Below are positions 1 through 7,638 of a stretch of DNA of 64,000 bases, piece by piece. The position numbers and the translations under genes are program-made. Each line of letters opens with the position of its first letter. The stretch's first letter is position 1. The DNA is from Neopusillimonas aromaticivorans. GTDB lineage: Bacteria > Pseudomonadota > Gammaproteobacteria > Burkholderiales > Burkholderiaceae_B. The stretch spans positions 2,542,001-2,606,000 of the forward strand of contig NZ_CP128233.1 in assembly GCF_030344915.1 (NCBI RefSeq). Reading direction: 5' to 3'. The notes beneath the pieces were generated by a model. It was not told where the DNA came from, did no database searches, and saw only the letters and a program-made list of their open reading frames with translations.

Positions 1-1488
1 AACATTTCGCGTTTGGCCGAACGCCTTACCGCCACACTCGAGCGTATCACTGATGCGTTTTACACCCTTGATGCCAACTGGAACTTCACTTACCTCAATC
101 GCCAGGCTGAACGCCTGCTGCGACGCCAGCGCGACGATCTGTTGGGCAAATGCGTCTGGGTCGAATTTGCCCCGACATTGGGCACCTTGATTGAAACCGA
201 ATACCGTCGGGCCATGGCCGAACAGCAGTCGGTGGTGTTCGAGCAGTTCTATGCGCCGCTTGAGGTCTGGTTCGAGGTTCACGCCTACCCATCTCCCGAA
301 GGGCTCACGGTCTTTTTTCAGGACATTTCAGCCCGTCGGGCCGCACAAGCGCAGGTTCGGCTGTTGCAGCTGGCCATTTCACGCCTGACCGATATCGTCA
401 TCATTACGGAAGCCGAGCCCTTGTCCGAACCTGGACCGCGCATTGTTTTTGTCAATGATGCGTTCGTGACCCGGCTGGGGTATGCGCGTGACGAAGTGAT
501 CGGTCGCAGTCCCCGATTCCTGCAGGGCCCGGGTACCCAGCGGCGTGAGCTTGACCGGGTTCGTGCCGCTTTGGTAAAGCGCGAACCCGTGCGTGTCGAG
601 CTGCTCAATTACACCAAGGCGGGCGATGAAATCTGGTTTGAAGTTGATATTGTTCCGGTGGTCGACGATACCGGTTGCTGTACGCATTTTGTAGCGGTAG
701 AGCGTGACATCAATGCGCGCAAGTTGCTGGAAGCGCGTTTGCGCCAGATTCAGCGCATGGACGCCATTGGTCAGTTGACCAGTGGCGTGGCGCATGATTT
801 CAATAACCTGCTTACGGTGATCCTTGGCAATGCCGAGGTTCTCGCCGAGTCACTGCAGTCTCAGCCGGCGCTGCTGGCACCTGCCCGCAGCATTGCCAAT
901 GCCGGGCAGCAAGGGGCCGAGTTAACGCGGCGGCTGCTGGCCTTTGCACGTCAGCAGCCGCTGGACCCGCAGCCGGTCAATGCCAATCAGGTGATTGACG
1001 GCATGCGGCCATTGCTGGGCCGTGCCTTGGGTGAGCACGTTACCTTGCGCATCAAGGCTGCCGATGGGTTGTGGCACGCGATGGCCGATGTTTTCCAGCT
1101 TGAAGATGCTATTTTGAATCTTGCGCTCAATGCACGCGATGCCATGCCCGATGGCGGGGCACTTACCCTTGAAACAGGAAACATCTGGTTCAGCGACGAA
1201 TTTGTGCGGGGTCAGCCAGATTTGTCGCCCGGCGATTACGTCATGATCGCGGTTTCTGACGAGGGGTTAGGTATTCCCGGTCATATTCGCGATCGCATTT
1301 TTGAACCGTTCTTCACCACCAAAACGGGTGGTCAGGGTACGGGTCTGGGCTTGCCGATGGTTTACGGCTTTACAAAGCAGTCGGGTGGGCATATTGACAT
1401 CGACTCGACACCGGGCAAAGGGACAACCATAAAATTGTTTTTGCCCCGGGTTGTTTCTCCGGCAGACACATCATTGCCAAATAAATAG
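1..1488 (+). CDS. PAS-PAS sensor histidine kinase (5' partial)
   Basis: Cytoplasmic-looking hybrid-less sensor kinase; the reading frame is open from base 1, so the start lies outside the window. Visible order: PAS at about residues 15-110, a second PAS/PAC at about 120-245 ending in an ERDINARK linker, HisKA dimerisation domain with the phosphorylatable His in VAHDFNNLL, then HATPase_c with N-box (LNARDAMPDGG), G1 (DEGLGIPG) and G2 (GQGTGLGLPM). No receiver domain follows. The second PAS resembles LOV domains (GRSPRFLQGPGT) but has Pro where the flavin-adduct Cys of NCRFLQ would be, so blue-light chemistry is unlikely. The REC-EAL gene starts 17 bp downstream, making this its probable kinase partner (inference). 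Confidence 0.9.
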   Translation, partial: NISRLAERLTATLERITDAFYTLDANWNFTYLNRQAERLLRRQRDDLLGKCVWVEFAPTLGTLIETEYRRAMAEQQSVVFEQFYAPLEVWFEVHAYPSPEGLTVFFQDISARRAAQAQVRLLQLAISRLTDIVIITEAEPLSEPGPRIVFVNDAFVTRLGYARDEVIGRSPRFLQGPGTQRRELDRVRAALVKREPVRVELLNYTKAGDEIWFEVDIVPVVDDTGCCTHFVAVERDINARKLLEARLRQIQRMDAIGQLTSGVAHDFNNLLTVILGNAEVLAESLQSQPALLAPARSIANAGQQGAELTRRLLAFARQQPLDPQPVNANQVIDGMRPLLGRALGEHVTLRIKAADGLWHAMADVFQLEDAILNLALNARDAMPDGGALTLETGNIWFSDEFVRGQPDLSPGDYVMIAVSDEGLGIPGHIRDRIFEPFFTTKTGGQGTGLGLPMVYGFTKQSGGHIDIDSTPGKGTTIKLFLPRVVSPADTSLPNK

Positions 1489-1505
1489 AACAAGGGGTAA
1501 TTTCT

Positions 1506-2736
1506 GTGGCACAGCGGCGTTTGCTGATTCTTGATGACGACCCGGGCGTAGGCCAGACGATAGAGCTTATCGCGCGTACGGCGGGCCTTGAGACGCGTTT
1601 CACATCATCCCCCGTGCAGTTTTTCGAATGGCTCGATCAGTGGTTGCCCGACCATATTGCCATTGACCTGGTCATGCCGGAAATGGATGGTGTCAAGGTC
1701 CTGGCTCAACTGGCACGGCGCAGCTGTCGGGCTCGCATTATCGTAACCAGCGGTGTTGACGGGCGCGTACTCGATGCCGCTGGCCGATCAGCGTCCGAAC
1801 GCGGTCTTGACATCGTGGGTGTCTTGCCCAAGCCCTTTATGCCGTCAACCTTGCGGCGCATGTTTGCCCCCGAGGTACCCGGCGGGGCTTCCGGCGTTGG
1901 TGCAGGGGGCGTATCGGCCACAGAAGCGGTTGCCCCGTCGTCGTTTGCTTCGCCCGGCGTTGCAAAACGGTTTTTGGTCACACCAGCCGATATTTGCAAA
2001 GGGCTTGAAGATGACCAGTTTTACGCCCAGTATCAGCCCAAAATTTCCTGTGTGAATGGCGCTTTGGTTGGTTTCGAGGCGCTGATGCGCTGGAATCATC
2101 CCGACCATGGTCTGGTTCCTCCCGATTCGTTTATTGGTTGTGCCGAAAACTCAGGCCTCATCGACGATTTGACTCAAAAAATGTTTGATTTGTCGTTTGA
2201 CTGGTTTGGACAGCATTTTGGCCAGTCCCCCATCCGCTTGTCGATCAACATCTCGGCACGCTCACGTCTTGATGACGGGTTTATTGACAATATCAGCCAG
2301 CGCTGCAAGCGTTGTGGCCTGACGCCAGGGCAACTGATCTTTGAACTGACGGAAACCAGTGCCATGGAAGACCCGGTCGCGTCGCTCGACCTGCTCACAC
2401 GCATGCGCATGAAAGGCATGCATTTGTCGATTGATGATCTGGGAACCGGGTTTTCTTCGCTATTGCAATTGGTACGGTTGCCATTTTCTGAATTAAAGGT
2501 CGACAAATCGTTTGTCATGACGGCCGCCAATTCGTCAGAGTCGCGACAGGTGGTGCAAGCTATTGTTGGGCTTGGGCGCAGCACTGGGTATCCAGTCGAC
2601 CGCCGAGGGTGTTGAAGACGAAGATACCTTGCGATTTTTGCGGGATATCGGCTGCAATTTTGCACAAGGCTTTCATATTGCCCGGCCGCTCAGTGCTGAA
2701 GACGCAGCACAGTGGTCCAGTAAGGGCGTGTATTGA
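1506..2736 (+). CDS. REC-EAL response regulator, c-di-GMP phosphodiesterase (one frameshift)
   Basis: GTG start with a short gap after the kinase gene. Receiver domain at residues 1-125 (acidic DDD near the N-terminus, phospho-acceptor Asp about residue 53 in IDLVMPEMDG, conserved KPF), then an EAL domain at about 160-409. EAL residues are present: EALMRW near 191, ELTE near 280, IDDLGTG near 311, LKVDKSF and, beyond the frameshift, EGVE. The family hydrolyses c-di-GMP to pGpG, so this predicted enzyme could tune motility together with the YcgR brake encoded at 5.5 kb. The frame breaks near 2575-2580 in a GGG run; removing one G restores GLGAALGIQSTAEGVED and a stop at 2736, giving about 409 residues. 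Confidence 0.88.
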
Positions 2737-2753
2737 TTGCACGCCCTTTTGCT

Positions 2754-3047
2754 TCAGGCGTGAATTGGCTCGACGGTGAGCTTTACGCCAGCAGCACGCG
2801 CCAGCTTCAATACAGTGTCGTAACGTGGTTTGGCGCCAGGGGCCAGGGCTTTGTAGAGACTTTCCCGCCCTACGCCGGCATCCTTTGCCATTTTGGTCAT
2901 GCCACGAGCCTTGGCAACGTCAGCAAGTGCTGCCAAAAATAGCGATGGATCATCCTCTTCCAGGGCGGCTGAGAGGTATTCGGCAATAGCTTCTTCGCTG
3001 TCGAGATATTCGGCGGCGTCGAAGGGGGCGATTTTGATGGTGCTCAT
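2754..3047 (-). CDS. HigA-type antitoxin (addiction module antidote)
   Basis: About 97 residues if translation starts at the ATG reading MSTIKIAPFDAAEYLD; an upstream in-frame ATG would add nine residues inside the toxin gene. The segment DPSLFLAALADVAKARGMTKMAKDAGVGRESLYKAL is a helix-turn-helix of the short-chromosomal antidote type that binds its own promoter and neutralises a RelE/HigB-like toxin. The start overlaps the toxin stop (ATGA), so the two are translationally coupled in toxin-antitoxin order, typical of higBA. The antitoxin frame is intact while the toxin frame is not. Confidence 0.85.
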   Translation of the reverse strand: MSTIKIAPFDAAEYLDSEEAIAEYLSAALEEDDPSLFLAALADVAKARGMTKMAKDAGVGRESLYKALAPGAKPRYDTVLKLARAAGVKLTVEPIHA

Positions 3048-3349
3048 GGCTGTTCCTCTTGAATTTGCTTCCACATGGCAACTGCTGTTTCGATGTCACG
3101 CTTTTGTGAGGACTTATTGCCCCCCGTGAGTAGCAAGTAAACCGTGCGGCCCTCTCGGGCGTAGTAGACCCGATAGCCTGGCCCGAAGTGAATGCGCATT
3201 TCCCAGACCCCATCACTGATGGGTTTTACATCACCGAAGTTCCCCTGACTGGCTTGTTGGGAACGGATGATGATCTTTGCTCTGGCTCGCAGATCCTTTA
3301 GGCCTGCCAGCCAACTGGAAAACGCTTAAGTGCGGTTGATTGTGTACAT
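3044..3349 (-). pseudogene. HigB/RelE-type toxin with premature in-frame stop
   Basis: Read from the ATG at 3349 the frame begins MYTINRT, meets TAA at 3328-3326 (codon 8), then continues uninterrupted to a stop at 3044: AFSSWLAGLKDLRARAKIII, GNFGDVKPISDGVWEMRI, HFGPGYRVYYAREGRTVYLL, LTGGNKSSQKRD. This is a clear HigB/RelE-like mRNA interferase family protein (GNFGDVKP, MRIHFGPGYRVYY and GGNKSSQ are the family hallmarks). The family position just after MYTxxRT is normally an acidic or polar residue, so a single substitution explains the stop. Unlike the other breaks in this window it is not a run-length error. Weak re-initiation inside the gene is possible but unsupported. Confidence 0.8.
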
Positions 3350-3358
3350 TCAGGGATA

Positions 3359-3374
3359 GTATCCGAATGGATAC
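3359..3374. promoter_or_regulatory. Palindrome 1 upstream of the toxin-antitoxin genes
   Basis: Perfect inverted repeat GTATCC-GAAT-GGATAC lying 10 bp before the toxin ATG. It shares its GTATC/GATAC half-sites with a second palindrome at 3430-3448. HigA-type antitoxins bind such inverted repeats to autoregulate; assignment as the operator is inference. Confidence 0.45.
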
Positions 3375-3429
3375 GTGGGGGTCAAGAATTGCAACCCTAT
3401 GAGGTGGCTGTCTTTGTTGGTATAGTCAC

Positions 3430-3448
3430 CTGTATCTAATTGATACAG
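3430..3448. promoter_or_regulatory. Palindrome 2, same half-site as palindrome 1
   Basis: Perfect 7-bp arms CTGTATC-TAATT-GATACAG. It lies between the toxin start and the rightward truncated ORF at 3458, so it could serve both divergent genes. Same GTATC core as 3359-3374. Confidence 0.4.
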
Positions 3449-3457
3449 TAGCAAGCA

Positions 3458-3540
3458 TGGGAACGATAAAAATTCATGCTGGTGATTGTCCTGCAGGGAA
3501 AGCGTCATCGCACTTTTCTGCCATTGTTTTCCCGTGGAAG
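3458..3540 (+). pseudogene. N-terminal fragment of an unrecognised ORF cut by IS1380
   Basis: ATG followed by about 28 native codons beginning MGTIKIHAGDCPAGKASSHF, then running into the left inverted repeat of the IS element and stopping inside it. I cannot assign a function; the KIHAGD opening is only faintly reminiscent of small hypothetical proteins. No continuation is visible on the other side of the IS element, so the rest of the gene was lost rather than merely interrupted. Confidence 0.4.
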
Positions 3541-3541
3541 C

Positions 3542-3561
3542 CTAGCCCGGAAATTTCACCA
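3542..3561 (+). repeat. IS1380 left terminal inverted repeat
   Basis: Matches the reverse complement of 5107-5126 with three mismatches over 20 bp. Confidence 0.8.
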
Positions 3562-3634
3562 AAAGGAATCGGCGCATACCTTTAAGCCCGCATAAAATCG
3601 AGGTGCGAAACAAGATTTTGGGAAGGTAGCGCCG

Positions 3635-4954
3635 ATGCCAAATCGTACCACTGAAGAGCTGAACTTTGGGCGCCTTGGACGCCGTCATTTGCAGGCCAAT
3701 TTCCAGGGTGGAGACCTCAGTTCCGATGGCGGGCTGATGCTGTTGCGACAGATTGATGCACGCACCGGTTTGTCGCGTCTGGCCGCCAAGGCCCTGACCG
3801 ATCGGCGTGCCGGGGGTCGGATTCGCCACCGCCTGCGCGATCTCATCGCCCAGCGCCTGTATGGCCTGTGCTGCGGCTACGAAGACCTGAACGATCACGA
3901 CACGCTGCGCTCGGACCTGTTGATGCAAACGGCCGTCGGGCGCGATCAGACACTGGCCAGCTCGCCCACACTCAGTCGGCTCGAGACCGGTGCCAGCCGC
4001 GCCGATGCCTGGGCGCTGCATCAGGTTCTGGTCGAGCACTTCATTGCCAGCTTTGCCAGCCCACCCCAAGAGTTGATTCTGGATGTCGACGCCTCGGATA
4101 TCCCGTTACATGGTGAACAGGAACTCAAACAGTTCCATGCCTATTACGACCACCACTGCTACCTGCCGCTGTACGTGTTCTGCGGCCAGTCGATGCTGGC
4201 CTGCCTGCTGCGACCCAGCCGCATTGATGGTGCCCGGCATGCGTCGGCCGTGCTGCGGCTGCTGGTGACGCGGCTGCGTCAAGTCTGGCCGCAGGTGAAG
4301 ATCATCATCCGGGGCGACTCCGGGTTCTGTCGTCAGCGGCTGCTGCGCTGGTGCGAACGGGCCAATGTGCAGTACATCATCGGCCTGGCTCGCAACACCC
4401 GCCTTCAGGCGCGTGTAAAACTGGCCGAACAGGTACTCGAGCGTGACTACCGACGCACCGGGTCCAAACAGCGCCTGGTCAGCGAATTCATCTATGCGGC
4501 CGCCTCCTGGAACCGACCGCGACGCGTACTCACCCGCTTGGAATACGGCGCCCAGGGCGTGAACCCGCGCTTCGTCGTCACCAACATTGCGGGTTCTGAG
4601 GCCGATGCGGTACAGCTGTATGACCAGCTGTATTGTGCCCGGGGTGAGGCCGAGAACCGCATCAAGGAAGCTCAGCTCGACCTGTTCGGCACCCGCGCCA
4701 GTTGCCACCGATTTGCGGCTAACCAATTCCGGCTGCTGCTGGCTGCGCTGGCCTACACCCTGATGCAGCGCCTGCGCGAATTGGCCTTGCGCGGCACAGA
4801 ACTGGAACGGGCCAGCGCCGCCACCATCCGCGTGCGACTGTTCAAGATCGGGGCGGCCATCGTGCGCAATACCCGGCGCGTTCGAATCCTGTTGGCCTCA
4901 CACCATCCCTTGCGCCACGTGTTCGCCCACGCGGCACACGCCATGGCCCCGTAG
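3635..4954 (+). CDS. IS1380-family DDE transposase
   Basis: 439 residues, intact. IS4-like fold of the IS1380 group: N-terminal NFGRLGRRHLQANFQGGDLS and SSDGGLMLLRQID, then catalytic acidic residues in LDVDASD (about residue 150), IIRGDSGF (about 227) and the conserved E in RGEAENRIKEAQLD (about 339). The family transposes by DDE chemistry. The frame shows no break, so the element may still be active in trans. Confidence 0.92.
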   Translation: MPNRTTEELNFGRLGRRHLQANFQGGDLSSDGGLMLLRQIDARTGLSRLAAKALTDRRAGGRIRHRLRDLIAQRLYGLCCGYEDLNDHDTLRSDLLMQTAVGRDQTLASSPTLSRLETGASRADAWALHQVLVEHFIASFASPPQELILDVDASDIPLHGEQELKQFHAYYDHHCYLPLYVFCGQSMLACLLRPSRIDGARHASAVLRLLVTRLRQVWPQVKIIIRGDSGFCRQRLLRWCERANVQYIIGLARNTRLQARVKLAEQVLERDYRRTGSKQRLVSEFIYAAASWNRPRRVLTRLEYGAQGVNPRFVVTNIAGSEADAVQLYDQLYCARGEAENRIKEAQLDLFGTRASCHRFAANQFRLLLAALAYTLMQRLRELALRGTELERASAATIRVRLFKIGAAIVRNTRRVRILLASHHPLRHVFAHAAHAMAP

Positions 4955-5106
4955 TTCTGAAAAAGTGCTGTCCCCGGCACGCTATAAAGCCATGGGGGTT
5001 GGGGCAATTGCGCCTGTGGCATCAAAAACACCATCCGCGCCATCATCTTGTCTTCGCTGCGAACGACTCCAGCCAGAGCGGCCAAAAAACGCTCGGATCA
5101 CTTGGC

Positions 5107-5126
5107 TGATGAAAAGTCCGGGCTAG
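5107..5126 (-). repeat. IS1380 right terminal inverted repeat
   Basis: Reverse complement reads CTAGCCCGGACTTTTCATCA, 17/20 identical to the left end. The 150 bp between the transposase stop and this repeat contain no gene. Confidence 0.8.
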
Positions 5127-5202
5127 TGATGGCTTTTCTACCGGGGAGTGCGTTCAATTTACCGATATCGAAGCTCTTGAACCCCGAAATTTCAGCCGCC
5201 AT
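5127..5202 (-). pseudogene. Possible 5' stub of a tyrosine integrase, cut by IS1380
   Basis: Leftward frame MAAEISGFKSFDIGKLNALP runs straight into the right end of the IS element. It lies downstream of the 3' end of tRNA-Thr and behind G-rich direct motifs (GGGGTA-type at about 5220-5285) like arm sites seen near tRNA-targeting integrases. Identity as an integrase start is inference from position and faint resemblance only; no catalytic region survives. Confidence 0.25.
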
Positions 5203-5322
5203 TTCTTGGCCCCGATGGGCAGGAGGTGCAGGTATAGTCCACCCCCATGGCAATGAGCATACCCCCAAGCCTACCCCTAAAACAAGTAGCGGAATGTTGT
5301 GCAAGGTTGAACCAATAGACGT

Positions 5323-5363
5323 AAAAAAACCCCACGTTCATAGGGGAACCGGGGTGCTTTTTT
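5323..5363. terminator. Bidirectional intrinsic terminator after tRNA-Thr
   Basis: Interrupted stem ACCCC-ac-GTTC / GAAC-cg-GGGT with an A run on the left and a T run on the right, so it can terminate in both directions. It lies about 30-70 bp past the tRNA 3' end. Confidence 0.6.
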
Positions 5364-5391
5364 GGTTGTTGATACAACCTTCTGCAAGTAT

Positions 5392-5467
5392 TGGTGCCGA
5401 TGAGAGGAGTCGAACCTCCGACCTTCGCATTACGAATGCGCTGCTCTACCAACTGAGCTACATCGGC
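5392..5467 (-). tRNA. tRNA-Thr(CGT)
   Basis: Reverse strand starts GCCGATGTAGCTCAGTTGGT, anticodon loop TTCGTAA gives CGT, T-loop GGTTCGACTCC, acceptor GCCGATG pairs with CATCGGC, discriminator A and an encoded CCA (76 nt). Its 3' end faces the eroded element with the IS1380 copy, a typical island attachment position. Confidence 0.95.
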
Positions 5468-5517
5468 ATTTTCGCACGCGCAAAATTATACCGGCTTTTC
5501 ACGCGCTGAAAAAGTCA

Positions 5518-6294
5518 TCAGCCAAAGCCGCGGCGCTTGGCGATCAGTTCGCGTTCGAGCTTGCCCACATAGCGTTGCACCATATTCAGCGTGGGCCCCG
5601 ACGGGCGTACAAACGAACAACCCAGGCGCACACGTGTTTTGCCGCTGGGAAGTTCCTGGGTGGATGCGTGTTGTATACGCAGCGTTACGGTAATTACGCC
5701 GACGTCGGGCAAGTTGATTTCACAATTGTTGTACAAGGCACCCATCGAGATATCGGGCAGTTGGTTGTCATCGTATACACCAATACCCCCGCCACTGATA
5801 TCGCCCAAGGGTAATGTAACCACTTTTGCCCGGTTGTTTTCCTGGACCGGAACCTTGCACAGCACGGGGTTGGTAATCGGCGTGTTGATGCGGTAAAAAT
5901 CACGCCGTTGAAGATAGCTGAGCGCTTGTGGCAGCGGCGCACACAGCGCCGGTTTACCTTCAAAATCACAGGGGCTGACCTGCCCGCACGAGAATCGCAC
6001 ATGGATTTTGTCGAGTGAGGCTTCGACCAGGATGCGGCTGGCGGTTTGTACCCGCTTGTTGGTGGCGCTGTCTGCAGAAATGTCGAAAATCAGCAGGTTT
6101 TGTTCGGCGTTGACGTCAAGTACCGTACTGATCATGGCCGTAACGCTGTTGGGTACATGAACGTGCAAAAGCGAGCGCTGGCGCTGTACGTTGCGCAGCA
6201 CGGACTGAATCTCGAGCGGCGCGGTCAGCGTGTGCGGGTCGTTGGCGTCAACGCTGTGAGACGTCGACGGTTCTGTTGTGCTGGAAAATACCAT
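5518..6294 (-). CDS. ycgR: YcgR-like flagellar brake (PilZ domain)
   Basis: 258 residues, intact. N-terminal YcgR domain at about 20-125, then a PilZ domain with the c-di-GMP binding motifs RxxxR (QRRDFYR at about 130-135) and DISGGGIG. YcgR family proteins bind c-di-GMP and slow the flagellar motor by contacting the rotor/stator. It stands alone between tRNA-Thr and a membrane-protein gene, far from the flagellar locus at 22-64 kb, as in enterics where it is a late flagellar gene. No convincing sigma-28 site was found upstream. Likely fed by enzymes such as the REC-EAL protein at 1.5 kb (inference). Confidence 0.9.
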   Translation of the reverse strand: MVFSSTTEPSTSHSVDANDPHTLTAPLEIQSVLRNVQRQRSLLHVHVPNSVTAMISTVLDVNAEQNLLIFDISADSATNKRVQTASRILVEASLDKIHVRFSCGQVSPCDFEGKPALCAPLPQALSYLQRRDFYRINTPITNPVLCKVPVQENNRAKVVTLPLGDISGGGIGVYDDNQLPDISMGALYNNCEINLPDVGVITVTLRIQHASTQELPSGKTRVRLGCSFVRPSGPTLNMVQRYVGKLERELIAKRRGFG

Positions 6295-6446
6295 GGTCGT
6301 TGTCAGAATAGATGCGGAAAAAACCGCTAAAACGTGTAATTGGGGGCACTAACCATTGCTTTGGTTGCGCGCTGGCCCCATGCAGTATGGGGAGCCATGA
6401 CACAAAACTATTGTGATTATCGTGTCGGATTGTGACATTGTACCTG

Positions 6447-7545
6447 TCAGAGCGTTGGGTAGAAACAGCGCCTAGTTAATGGTTTGCCTGGGGTTTGCTG
6501 GGCTTTGATGGCAGCAGGGAACAGTGACCAGACCGCCATGAACAGCGCTGCCAGCAGTGGCCCGATGACGAATCCGTTCAGGCCGAACGTGGCCAGCCCA
6601 CCAATGGTGGATATCAGTACGACATAGTCGGGCATTTTGGTGTCTTTGCCAACCAAAAGAGGGCGCAGGACATTGTCAACCAGCCCGATGACCAGCACGC
6701 CAAACAGGATGAGGATACTGCCATCCCAGTAATTGCCGGTGACCATGAAATAAACCGCAACCGGTGCCCATATCAGCGCTGAGCCCACTGCAGGCAATAG
6801 TGACAGGAAGGCCATGATGACGCCCCAAAGCAGCGCGCCCTCGATGCCGAGAACCCAAAAATGAAACCGCCCAGTGCCCCCTGCGTTGCTGCGACGACAA
6901 GGTTACCCTTGACGGTCGCACGGACGACGGTAATGAATTTCTGGATCAATAAATGTTTGTGGTCGTCACCCAAGGGGATGACCAGATTGATGGTTTTCGC
7001 CAGGGCGGCACCATCACGCAGCAGGAAAAACAGCAAATACAGCATGATGGCCATGCTGACCAGAAAACCCGCTGTATTTTGACCGATATTGACGGCCTGG
7101 CTGGCCAGAAACTTGCTGCCCTCGAGTGCTCCTGCCGAAAGTTTTTCCTGGATGCTGAAAATGTCGGCAATACCCAGTTCTTCAACCAGACGGTGCAACG
7201 ATTCGGGCAAGGCATTGATGATACGTTCGTAGTACAAGCCGAGATTCAGTTGGCCACTTTCGATGCGCCTGTAGATCATTGCGCCTTCGCGAATCAAGGC
7301 ACTGGTCAATGCAATAAGCGGAAAAATGACGACCAGCAGGCACAGTGCCAGTGTGGACAATGCCGCAGTGTTGGGGTGGCGCGGCATGATCGCCAGAATG
7401 CGCCGGTGCAGGGGGTAAAGCTGATGGCGAAGACAAAGCCCCAGAACAATGCACTGTAATATGGCAGCAGCAGCCAGCCGAATGCCACTGATACGATAAT
7501 CAGCAGGGTAATGAAGCTTCGGTAGTAAATTCCAGAACTGGTCAT
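6447..7545 (-). CDS. AI-2E/PerM-family membrane protein (two frameshifts)
   Basis: About 366 residues after repair, starting MTSSGIYYRSFITLLIIVSV. Multiple hydrophobic segments, and the conserved C-terminal region ending in GLATFGLNGFVIGPLLAALF of the AI-2E transporter-like family (YdiK/PerM/TqsA). Substrate cannot be told from sequence: members export AI-2 or act as ion antiporters. Two breaks: one missing C in a C run near 7411-7415 (restores FTPLHRRILA) and one missing T near 6856-6860 (restores GGFIFWVLGIEGALLWGV). The repaired length is divisible by three. Confidence 0.8.
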
Positions 7546-7638
7546 GCAGGCTCCGCGATTCACATAAAATCCGGTAGAAATCAGACAAGCATCATACCCT
7601 CAAACCATCGTCAGCAACCCTTTTGTTTCAGCCGTTTT

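Larger units (their letters stand above)
3541..5126 (+). mobile_element. IS1380-family insertion sequence
   Basis: Element of about 1.59 kb with one full-length transposase and terminal inverted repeats: left CTAGCCCGGAAATTTCACCA (3542-3561) and right end (reverse complement of 5107-5126) CTAGCCCGGACTTTTCATCA, 17 of 20 positions matching. IS1380 elements normally duplicate 4 bp of target; the bases flanking this copy (GAAG or AAGC left, TGAT right) do not match. Together with the truncated frames on both sides this suggests that one flank was deleted or recombined after insertion. Exact outer ends are uncertain by 1-2 bp. Confidence 0.85.

Noticed and set aside
5048..5509. Rightward open frame of 153 codons across the IS1380 right end and tRNA-Thr
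   Set aside because: Spans the inverted repeat, the terminator and the tRNA; no protein-like features.
6295..6420. Possible FliA promoter before ycgR (CAAA-N15-CCCAATTA)
   Set aside because: Only about five of eight -10 positions match; not reported as a feature.
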